Program-made: the position numbers and the translations under genes
Part shown: positions 5,749 to 12,134 of the stretch, one piece after another
Position numbering within the stretch: the stretch's first letter is position 1
Layout: every line of letters starts with the position of its first letter
From: Candidatus Bathyarchaeota archaeon
Lineage (GTDB): Archaea; Thermoproteota; Bathyarchaeia; TCS64
Direction of reading: 5' to 3'
Assembly: GCA_937877765.1 (NCBI GenBank)
Contig: CALGBN010000571.1
Location: 1-12,932, forward strand
DNA length: 12,932 bases
Notes under the pieces: model-generated
The model's input: the letters and a program-made list of their open reading frames with translations, nothing else
The model's database searches: none
What the model was told of the DNA's origin: nothing

Positions 5749-6879
5749 GTGAATTTAATGTTCCAACTGCTTGGACAAGTACTTCAACAACAAGACAGCG
5801 AGATAGGCATGATACTGAACACATTGTTCAGTCTAGCGTTTATTGTCTACCTATTCTACGCTCAAAAGATCCAAGGCATGACAATGCTTCGACAAATCGA
5901 AGTAAGCCTACGAAAAATCAAGAGATACCGGGACAAGGGCAAAAACGTAGCCGTTGAAGCCATCAAAGACTATGGTAAACCCGAACAAGACCCCACACCA
6001 CAGGTCGAACGATTCATCGAACACTTCATGATAGAACCAGTGAGCATGGACCCAGCTGGAGTAGTGCAAAAACTAGGAAGTATCATGAATGTAAGAGAGT
6101 TTACGTTCAAACAAGAAGTCGTGCGAATGGCACCAGAAGCCACTGAATCTCAGAGAAACAATCTTGAGAACCTTCTTGAGGCGAGTCTGGTCTTGAATCA
6201 GTTCTACAAGATCATCAGACACTATTACCTGATGGGTAAGAAAACCATGAACATCTACATCATCATGCAGATTCACATGATCCTACCCATGATCATCAAA
6301 CAAATCGAAGCCTACAGTGCAGCACTTCAAGCATTCAGAGACGGCATACCCATCGGAGACAGCGTTGGACCCATCGTAGCATCCAAGCTACTTAATGGCG
6401 CACCCACAAAACTCGTAGCCACAGAGATGATGGCGGGTGAGATCGAGTTTGAGGGAAGAAGAGTCATAGTAACCAAGGCACAGGGACCCGGGGGAAGCGT
6501 AGGTAAACCAGGAGACGCAATTGATTTCCTAGTCAACCGAGAGGAAGGTAAGGTTAAGATGCTTATCACGGTAGACGCAGCCGGTAAACTAGAGGGAGAA
6601 GAAGTAGGCGAGATCGCTGAAGGAGTCGGCGCAGCCATCGGTGGACCCGGAGTAGAGAAGTACAAGATCGAGAAAGCAGCGACAGAGAACAATGTACCGC
6701 TATATGCGGTTGCCATCAAGCAGGGCATGGAACACGTTGTAGCTCCGCTTGTCGAGGAACTCATGGAAGCCACAGATAAAGCAGTAAGCAGCGTCAAAGG
6801 ATTGATACTTGATTATAGCGAGGAAGGCGATACTATAATTGTAGCTGGAATCGGAAACACAGTGGGGGTTGGTCAATAA
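5749..6879 (+). CDS. DUF1512 family membrane-associated protein
   Basis: A protein of 376 residues that I recognise as the archaeal DUF1512 family, whose function is not established to my knowledge. There is one N-terminal membrane helix (about 21-38), then a charged helical region, a helical stretch with IYIIMQIHMILPMI, and a conserved C-terminal half. The hallmark stretches are IPIGDSVGPIVASKLL, TEMMAGEIEFEGRRVIV, KAQGPGGSVGKPG, EIAEGVGAAIGGPGVEKYKIE and the closing IVAGIGNTVGVGQ. The Gly-rich segments suggest a nucleotide or phosphate-binding site, but that is inference. The start is GTG 5749 because of the TATA spacing; ATG 5758 is the alternative and costs three residues. The stop overlaps the start of the zinc-ribbon gene (TAATG), so the two are co-translated. 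Confidence 0.85.
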   Translation: MNLMFQLLGQVLQQQDSEIGMILNTLFSLAFIVYLFYAQKIQGMTMLRQIEVSLRKIKRYRDKGKNVAVEAIKDYGKPEQDPTPQVERFIEHFMIEPVSMDPAGVVQKLGSIMNVREFTFKQEVVRMAPEATESQRNNLENLLEASLVLNQFYKIIRHYYLMGKKTMNIYIIMQIHMILPMIIKQIEAYSAALQAFRDGIPIGDSVGPIVASKLLNGAPTKLVATEMMAGEIEFEGRRVIVTKAQGPGGSVGKPGDAIDFLVNREEGKVKMLITVDAAGKLEGEEVGEIAEGVGAAIGGPGVEKYKIEKAATENNVPLYAVAIKQGMEHVVAPLVEELMEATDKAVSSVKGLILDYSEEGDTIIVAGIGNTVGVGQ

Positions 6880-7292
6880 TGGCAGACAGCGACGTAGGAC
6901 CACTAGCAGGAGCAACCCAGAACTGGACGACCCTAGCGCTCATGGTTGTAGTTGGAGCCATTGCTCTTGCCAGCCTTTACATGGGTTTCACTAATTATGG
7001 TGAAGGCAACATGGAAACAGCGTTCATGTACATACTAATCGGTGTCTCAGGGTTCGTAGCCATAGGGTTCACATTCTTCAAAGCGAAGCCAGCAACCAAA
7101 ACACAGGACGGACCAAAAGAAGTCGAAGTAGTTACCACCCTAGAGTGCCCCCAATGCAACCTCAAGAGAGTAAGGGCATTCCAGCCAGGAGACTATATCT
7201 TCAAGAAAGATGAACCATGCACCCGTTGCGAGGGCATGATGACCGTAACACGGATCAACGCCCGAAAGGACCCTAAAGAGAAGAAAGACTAG
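6879..7292 (+). CDS. Small two-helix membrane protein with a C-terminal zinc ribbon
   Basis: A protein of 137 residues with two membrane helices (about 17-37 and 47-68), a linker rich in Lys and Pro, and a C-terminal zinc ribbon with two CPxCG-like knuckles, C90-PQ-C93 and C114-TR-C117. The ribbon would face the cytoplasm if the hairpin inserts with both ends inside. The ATG overlaps the TAA of the DUF1512 gene by one base, which points to coupled translation and a joint complex at the membrane. Its TAG stop overlaps the stop of the convergent methionine aminopeptidase gene in the palindrome CTAG (7289-7292). I do not recognise a named family. Confidence 0.8.
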   Translation: MADSDVGPLAGATQNWTTLALMVVVGAIALASLYMGFTNYGEGNMETAFMYILIGVSGFVAIGFTFFKAKPATKTQDGPKEVEVVTTLECPQCNLKRVRAFQPGDYIFKKDEPCTRCEGMMTVTRINARKDPKEKKD

Positions 7293-8179
7293 GCTGTAGT
7301 TACTTCACAGCCGTCCTCTGTTACGATGACGCTGTGTTCAGCCTGAGCTACTTTTGCATGGCTACTTTCGATAAGCTGTGGGTAGCTCATTATTGATTTT
7401 GCGTACAATAGTTCTTGGAAAGCCTCTACGCCTTTGTCTGAACTGAATTTTCTCATCACCCAACGGGATGCAAAAGGAAGAGTCCTGTACTCGGCTTGAA
7501 TATATTTCTGCATCTTCTTAGCGGTGCCTTTAACAGAGCGTCGCTTCTGCATCCTGTATATGTTACTTGGAGGACCATCAGTGACCAAGCCATCAGCGGT
7601 TGAGGGAACAGCGAAGGGCTCAATGGCGTAAACATCACCCTCATTGATGAGATGCCTATCATGACCATTGACGTTAGGGATACTCTTACCTGCGTGAACC
7701 ACATAACGAGCTAATTTATGTCCAGTAAGATTACGAATAGGCTTGGCACCATGGCTCCTTATTGCGTCCTCGATTGCAGCTCCGATCTCATTTGCCCTGA
7801 CACCGGGTCTGATCGTCTGTATGGCTGCATCAAGACCAGCAGTAGCCGCCTCCACAAGATAATCATAACTAGGATCAAAACTTACAGTCTTTGCTGTATC
7901 TGCGATGTAGCCGTCAACATGAACACCTACATCAAGCTTCACTAGGCTTCGCTCAGGTATCACAGTCTTGTCATTGATAGGCGCACAATAGTGCGCAGCA
8001 ACATGATCAATGTCCACGTTGCATGGGAAAGCCATCTTTCCCCCCATTTCTGCCACTCTTTGGTTTACTAGGTCGCAGATATACTCTACCTTAATACCGG
8101 GCTCTATCTCAGCAAGCGTGGTATCCCGTACCTTTGATGCGATGCGTCCTGCTTCTCTTAGCGCTTCAAACGGCTCCAT
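7289..8179 (-). CDS. map: Methionine aminopeptidase, type 2 (archaeal)
   Basis: Removes the N-terminal Met from new proteins in the cytoplasm using a dinuclear metal centre. The 296-residue length is normal for archaeal enzymes. All five metal ligands are visible: D83 (VKLDVG), D94 (YIADTA), H154 (TGHKLARY), E187 (AIEPFA) and E281 (QAEHSVIV). H63 (AAHYCAP) is the catalytic-pocket His. The type 2 insertion between the last His and last Glu is present (about 195-260), as expected for MetAP2-like enzymes. ATG 8179 starts at the usual family N-terminus. The gene is convergent with the zinc-ribbon gene, sharing the CTAG stop overlap. It follows a T-rich terminator of the universal stress protein gene, so it probably has its own promoter in 8180-8220, though only a weak AT-rich box is visible there. 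Confidence 0.95.
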   Translation of the reverse strand: MEPFEALREAGRIASKVRDTTLAEIEPGIKVEYICDLVNQRVAEMGGKMAFPCNVDIDHVAAHYCAPINDKTVIPERSLVKLDVGVHVDGYIADTAKTVSFDPSYDYLVEAATAGLDAAIQTIRPGVRANEIGAAIEDAIRSHGAKPIRNLTGHKLARYVVHAGKSIPNVNGHDRHLINEGDVYAIEPFAVPSTADGLVTDGPPSNIYRMQKRRSVKGTAKKMQKYIQAEYRTLPFASRWVMRKFSSDKGVEAFQELLYAKSIMSYPQLIESSHAKVAQAEHSVIVTEDGCEVTTA

Positions 8180-8221
8180 ATCAACTAGAAACGTGTATCC
8201 ATAGGAAAAGGGTTCCCCTCT

Positions 8222-8234
8222 AAAAAAACGGGGG
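8222..8234 (-). terminator. T-rich terminator after the universal stress protein gene
   Basis: On the minus strand, the stop of the universal stress protein is followed by AGCCCCCG and seven T (8228-8222), a typical archaeal poly-T terminator. It suggests the aminopeptidase downstream is transcribed separately. Confidence 0.55.
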
Positions 8235-8705
8235 CTACTTTATGATAAGTACGGGTTTTGTACAGCTCTCAACGACACGCCTACTGGTGCTGCCAAGTAT
8301 CCAGCCTGTAATGCCGCCTAGACCCCTGCTGCCGATGACAATTAGGTCCATATCGTTATTTTCAGCCTCATCTACGATGGTACTGCTAGGTCTTCCTTCC
8401 AAAAGCTGGGTTGTTACCTGTAGATCAGGGAAGTGGCCCTTGATGTCTTCCTCGGCTTCCTCAAGGCTCTTACCATAGATTGTTTTCATCCTGTCTTGGT
8501 AGTCTCCAAGGTCTTGGGCTGCCGTGACTGGGGCTGCCCCGAATCCCTCGTCTGGGAAGACTGGCATCATTACCTTTGGTACGACGGATATGATGTGGAC
8601 TGATGCTTTCGATAAATCAGCGATAGATACAGCGTGATCTAAGGCGTGTTTACTTGCCTCTGAACCATCAAACGCTACTAGTATCTTTTTGTACATTTTG
8701 CTCAT
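8235..8705 (-). CDS. Universal stress protein (UspA family)
   Basis: A 156-residue cytoplasmic single-domain Usp. The N-terminal beta strand and nucleotide-contacting Asp are seen in KKILVAFDGSEAS (D13). The ATP-binding signature G-2x-G-9x-G-S is intact in GSRGLGGITGWILGSTS (G125, G128, G138, S139), and the final strand PVLIIK closes the fold. It therefore belongs to the ATP-binding subgroup. The exact role in this organism is unknown; family members act in stress survival or as small regulatory partners. ATG 8705 is chosen because a TATA box lies 24 nt upstream, giving a leaderless mRNA; a second in-frame Met lies three codons on. The promoter sits right after the stop of the DUF1177 gene. 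Confidence 0.92.
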   Translation of the reverse strand: MSKMYKKILVAFDGSEASKHALDHAVSIADLSKASVHIISVVPKVMMPVFPDEGFGAAPVTAAQDLGDYQDRMKTIYGKSLEEAEEDIKGHFPDLQVTTQLLEGRPSSTIVDEAENNDMDLIVIGSRGLGGITGWILGSTSRRVVESCTKPVLIIK

Positions 8706-8724
8706 GAATTATATGGTGACGAGG

Positions 8725-8734
8725 GATATAAACC
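8725..8734 (-). promoter_or_regulatory. TATA box of the universal stress protein gene
   Basis: GGTTTATATC on the minus strand is a strong archaeal TATA box centred about 24 nt before ATG 8705. It begins 2 nt after the end of the upstream DUF1177 gene. Confidence 0.65.
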
Positions 8735-8736
8735 TC

Positions 8737-9663
8737 TCAACCCAAAGCTTGCAGATGCTTGTGAGCACCATATTTCTCTAGGATGATCTCCCACTCATCA
8801 ACATCATAGAAGCAGCATAACCCCTTACCATACTGCTTAGCAACCTCGATCACATATCTCCCAGCCGCCTCAATATCAGTAGGATGACTAGCACCAGTAC
8901 CACACCCCGGTACAGGCACCTGCGTAGTAATCGCTAAACCAAGAACGGGTACGTTTGTGGCGATACATGGCTGCATTATACTGTTGATGTGATCCAAACC
9001 GTTGCCATAGGGGGTAATGTCCTGAGTTGTAATCGGGCATATTTTGGGTAGTTCCCCTGTAACCCACTCCATGATGTCTACTAGGTCTTTACTCACCTTC
9101 AGCACCCACCCCTCCTTGACCGTGGGAGTTATGGCGAATCCCCTCCAGTTAGCAAGCCTATTCCCCTTAGTTGTATCAATGCTGATGAGGGCGTCCATCT
9201 CCAGATCAACCTCATGCTTGTTCATAGTAACCGTATCAACAGGACTCCCCATGAAAGGCACAGGCTCATGGGGTTTAATTGGGGCATCAGGGCAAATATG
9301 CGTCGCAACGATCACATCCCCCTGTAGTTGATCACCTTTTCGCTGCATGTCAGCCAGCTTCATGGCTACACTGAGGGCTGTGCTTGCTCCATCAGAGTCA
9401 GAGACGAGTCCAATCTGTTCTGGGCGGGCGCCTATGCCCCCGAGTCTTCCGATTACTCCGAGGGTTGGTGCTTTTCCTCCCCTTGTTTTACCGTTTTTAC
9501 CGGGTATGCGTATCTTGATGAAGTCGGTGCTTCCCTCTGCGCCTTTGATTTCCTTGATGGTGATGTCTGTTAAGCCATGTTCCTTTAGTAAGGTTGCTAC
9601 TTTTTCGCCTGTTATATTGGCGTCGTCTAGTAGCTCCATGACATCGATTACTTGTTTCAACAT
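8737..9663 (-). CDS. DUF1177 family protein
   Basis: A protein of 308 residues that I recognise as DUF1177, found in archaea and some bacteria and, as far as I know, without an assigned reaction. Conserved blocks are MLKQVIDVMELLDD at the N-terminus, GSTDFIKIRIPG, GRLGGIGARPEQIGLVSD, ATHICPDAPIKPHEPVPF, SIDTTKGN, ITPYGNGLDHINSI, PGCGTGASHPTDIE and CCFYDVDEWE. The many conserved His, Asp and Glu in turns suggest a metal-dependent hydrolase-like active site; this is inference. The frame is open 42 codons upstream to 9789. ATG 9663 is the right start because the family block begins there and a TATA box lies about 27 nt upstream. No obvious pathway partner lies next to it. Confidence 0.85.
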   Translation of the reverse strand: MLKQVIDVMELLDDANITGEKVATLLKEHGLTDITIKEIKGAEGSTDFIKIRIPGKNGKTRGGKAPTLGVIGRLGGIGARPEQIGLVSDSDGASTALSVAMKLADMQRKGDQLQGDVIVATHICPDAPIKPHEPVPFMGSPVDTVTMNKHEVDLEMDALISIDTTKGNRLANWRGFAITPTVKEGWVLKVSKDLVDIMEWVTGELPKICPITTQDITPYGNGLDHINSIMQPCIATNVPVLGLAITTQVPVPGCGTGASHPTDIEAAGRYVIEVAKQYGKGLCCFYDVDEWEIILEKYGAHKHLQALG

Positions 9664-9685
9664 GATTTGAATATAGCCTGAATAG

Positions 9686-9695
9686 GGATAAAACC
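9686..9695 (-). promoter_or_regulatory. TATA box of the DUF1177 gene
   Basis: GGTTTTATCC on the minus strand is centred about 27 nt before ATG 9663 and fixes that start over the longer open frame. Confidence 0.6.
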
Positions 9696-9715
9696 CTTGA
9701 TGCTCAGTGACATCA

Positions 9716-9723
9716 GGTTTAAC
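9716..9723 (+). promoter_or_regulatory. Candidate TATA box of the small coiled-coil ORF
   Basis: GGTTTAAC lies with its centre about 27 nt upstream of GTG 9747, the same spacing as the other promoters here. It lies about 30 bp from the divergent DUF1177 TATA box. Confidence 0.4.
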
Positions 9724-9746
9724 AGAGGTCTCACCGAGAACAAACC

Positions 9747-9920
9747 GTGGCAGTGACTGTAACCAACAGAAACGAGGAAGAGGAGACACTCAAACACAGG
9801 ATAAAACAACTTAAAAAACGGGAAAAACGCCTCAGAGAAGAACGTCACAACATCGAAGCTCAGCTAAGAGAAAAAATATTCAAACGATACAAGAAAATGT
9901 ATGAAAAAATAGAAGATTAA
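9747..9920 (+). CDS. Very small highly charged coiled-coil protein
   Basis: A 57-residue frame from GTG 9747 to TAA 9920, with GTG 9753 as an alternative start. After a short N-terminus (MAVTVTNRN) it is almost entirely Lys, Arg and Glu with regularly spaced Leu and Ile (TLKHRIKQLKKREKRLREER...), predicting one long helix able to form a coiled coil. It ends in an aromatic basic patch (FKRYKKMYEKIED). Support comes from the TATA-like box at leaderless distance and from the stop overlapping the convergent MBL gene stop in TTAA (9917-9920), as happens at another gene pair in this window. No family is recognised. It could bind nucleic acid or a partner protein. It is close to divergent with the DUF1177 gene. 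Confidence 0.6.
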   Translation: MAVTVTNRNEEEETLKHRIKQLKKREKRLREERHNIEAQLREKIFKRYKKMYEKIED

Positions 9921-10831
9921 CGCTCAGCCCGAACAATCAAGCTGAAACGCCCATAATCATACCGGTGAACCGGAATACCATCAGCGACGCCCTCAGTATA
10001 CTCACCAGCTGTATCCGCCTTGATGCTTTTCGCCGCCTCGTAACATTCTTTGATGAGATGTTTCTCGATCCGAGGCTCATTGTGGCTGGGCATAACCCAA
10101 TCATAGTAAGGCATCAGCTCAGTCATCTTCGCGAAACTCTCGATAAACTGATCGAGGTTCGTGGTCGGTTTATAGACATAGATGGGTGCAGGGTAGAAGC
10201 TGTCACCGGTCCAGAATAGCTTGTTTTCCCTATCCAGTAAACATATGCTGTCGGGGCTATGACCGGGAGTGAATATTACCTCTAGGATTCTTCCACCAAG
10301 GTCGATCTTGTCCCCGTCTTTGAGCCACCTTGTTACTTTGAAGGGCTTGACACTCCACGTTTCCTTGTCGAAACCGTCTGGGAATGGTTTCCAAACCATG
10401 TCTCCATCAAGGTAGTTACCAGTCGAAGCCTTGGTTCTGCCTTTAGCTGCCTGTTCTCTACTGTACGGGGTGTCTGGAGTGGCTATCTTATCGAATTGGT
10501 GGTTTCCTCCTATGTGGTCTAGGTGGGTGTGGGTGTTGACTACCAGTATGGGTAGGTCTGTGAGTTTCTCAGCAAGTGCTTTGATGTCACCGATGCCATT
10601 GGCGGTGTCAATAAGTGCTGCTTTTTCGTCTCCAAGCACGAGATAGCTGATTACTTCCTCAAAGTGTCCATCCTCGTATATCGCGTAGACGGAGTCAGTG
10701 AGCCTGTAGACCTCAAACCAGTTGTCTGGTTGGTCGATTTTATCATATTTACTCCACGCTTCTCGGGGGAGCTTCTCATACCATTTCTTGGGTACAATGA
10801 TGTCTGATTCCGTGTCATCTGAATAAGCCAT
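9917..10831 (-). CDS. MBL-fold metallo-hydrolase, intact
   Basis: A cytoplasmic MBL-superfamily hydrolase of 304 residues. Metal ligands are all present: H101, H103, D105 and H106 in NTHTHLDHIGGN, H191 in FTPGHSPDS, D210 in WTGDSFY and H250 in MPSHNEP. This pattern is that of the glyoxalase II-like and related two-metal hydrolases. About 50 N-terminal residues precede the fold (KKWYEKLPREAW..., DNWFEVYRL). The C-terminus ends in YDYGRFSLIVRA, also found in the paralog at 12115. The substrate is unknown: the family includes thioesterases, lactonases and phosphodiesterases. ATG 10831 is supported by a TATTAC box 24 nt upstream. The gene is convergent with the small coiled-coil ORF. Confidence 0.92.
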   Translation of the reverse strand: MAYSDDTESDIIVPKKWYEKLPREAWSKYDKIDQPDNWFEVYRLTDSVYAIYEDGHFEEVISYLVLGDEKAALIDTANGIGDIKALAEKLTDLPILVVNTHTHLDHIGGNHQFDKIATPDTPYSREQAAKGRTKASTGNYLDGDMVWKPFPDGFDKETWSVKPFKVTRWLKDGDKIDLGGRILEVIFTPGHSPDSICLLDRENKLFWTGDSFYPAPIYVYKPTTNLDQFIESFAKMTELMPYYDWVMPSHNEPRIEKHLIKECYEAAKSIKADTAGEYTEGVADGIPVHRYDYGRFSLIVRAER

Positions 10832-10850
10832 AAGGGGGAACCCACATACA

Positions 10851-10860
10851 GAGTAATAGG
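10851..10860 (-). promoter_or_regulatory. Candidate TATA element of the intact MBL gene
   Basis: CCTATTACTC on the minus strand is centred about 24 nt before ATG 10831. The match to a TATA box is moderate, but the position is the same as for the other leaderless genes. Confidence 0.4.
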
Positions 10861-10872
10861 ATTAACGTTTAC

Positions 10873-10921
10873 GGGCTACGCAAATGGCACCATTTCTGGT
10901 GTTGAACCCAGTAGGCAGCCC
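10873..10921. repeat. Nested inverted repeats between the MBL and glycosyltransferase genes
   Basis: GGGCT (10873-10877) pairs with AGCCC (10917-10921), and inside it CACCA-TTTC-TGGTG (10888-10901) makes a second perfect hairpin. This could be a structured RNA leader, a terminator or an operator for either divergent gene. No poly-T follows on either strand, which argues against a simple terminator. Confidence 0.35.
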
Positions 10922-10966
10922 CGGTTACAGGGAAGTTATTCACACACCTTAGTATCAAGTGATGAC

Positions 10967-12134
10967 TTGGAGATATCCGTTGTACATCCCTCGCTAAACA
11001 AAACAGGGGGAGCAGAACGCTACTGCATAGAGATGATAAACACTCTCACTAACCTAGAGCATACAGTCAATCTCTACACAATCGACAAAACAGACTGGAT
11101 TAAACTCAGAGAGAAACACAACCTCATTGCAGAGCCAGACAAAGAACACTATCTTCAGGAAAAAACACTGACACCAGATGGTTTGTTTTCGTGGATAAGA
11201 ACAGCCTCCGCCTACATGTGGCTCCTCATAGAAGGCACTGAGGAATCAGACATCTGCATCAATAACTACGGAGAGATAATGCCCTTCTTCGCACAGGTCT
11301 CGGTAGTTCACTCGGTGCCCATGAGTTCCATTACAGAGAACAACTATGGAATACCCCTTTGGAAACTAATCCAGCGCGTGTACAATTACATATACGAGAA
11401 CATGGTGCCCTATCACAGCGAAATCATAGTCACCAATAGCAGCTACAACGCCGGGAGAATCAACCACCTTGGAAAAAAAGAGATAATATACCCCCAGTCA
11501 AGCTACCATCTACAAGTCAAGAAGAAAAAAACGGCGAGATCCTTACAGTAGCCAGACTCAAACCCGGGAAAAACCTCAACAGAGTAGCCGAAATAGCCTC
11601 CAACTCCCGTAACAGGTTCAATGTAGCCGGGCATTCAGAGTATGGTTCAGAGCGTCTCATCAAGGAGCTAAGAGACTTCAAGAACATCGAGGTCTATGTG
11701 AATCCACGTAGAGACAAGATAATCGAGCTGATGACCCGGTGCAGTGTTTATCTCTCCACTCAAAACGATGAAGCTTTTGGAATTGCTATCGTGGAAGCCA
11801 TGAGCCTTGGCTGTATCCCATTAGTGTATCGTGGCGGTGGACCGTGGACAGATATTCTCGTTGAGAACGAGGAAAATGGGCTATGTTACTCGACTAGTGA
11901 TGAGGCTGTTGAGAAGATCAGAATGATTCTAATGGACGAGCCAAGCTAAGGGAGAATGGAGTTATTCGCGCTCAAGCATTCACGGATAACGTGTTCAGGC
12001 AAAGTTTCACTGATTTCATGAACAGATTAGAGCCAAGAGAAAAACAAGACAATAGACTCTACAAATGGTATCGTAAAATCAAGTCAATAAAAGCGGGTGT
12101 GAGAGAAAGGGTTTCTATTCGGGTGCCCTTGTGA
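10967..12134 (+). pseudogene. GT4-type glycosyltransferase split by two frameshifts
   Basis: Three consecutive frames together make one glycosyltransferase of about 389 residues, a usual length for the GT4 (GT-B fold) family. Frame A runs from TTG 10967 to about 11495: MEISVVHPSLNKTGGAERY with the Gly-rich loop of the acceptor domain. Frame B runs from about 11491 to 11942: ILTVARLKPGKNL, then the nucleotide-sugar site EAFGIAIVE (E-7x-E) and GCIPLVYRGGGPW. Frame C runs from about 11943 to TGA 12134: KLRENGVIRAQAFTDNVF, the C-terminal helix. Read in frame A alone, translation stops at 11551. Both breaks look like loss of one base, at the C run 11491-11495 and at CC 11941-11942. There are no other stops and the sequence is well conserved, so this is either a very young pseudogene or assembly error. 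It probably made cell-surface or lipid-linked glycans. The 3' end overlaps the convergent MBL gene by 20 bp. Confidence 0.8.

Noticed and set aside
6327..6797. Minus-strand 156-codon open frame inside the DUF1512 gene
   Set aside because: Low-complexity Ser/Pro/Thr-rich antisense shadow of a well-conserved gene, without a promoter.
8242..8478. Plus-strand open frame over the universal stress protein gene
   Set aside because: Antisense shadow; the minus-strand Usp with intact ATP motif and promoter is clearly the gene.
9664..9789. N-terminal extension of the DUF1177 protein by 42 residues
   Set aside because: The family N-terminal block starts at Met 9663 and the TATA box lies inside the supposed extension.
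10873..10945. Possible tRNA on the minus strand (GGTTCAA next to a short stem)
   Set aside because: The arms are in the wrong order, no anticodon arm or 7-bp acceptor stem can be built, and the GGGTTCAAC loop pairs poorly.
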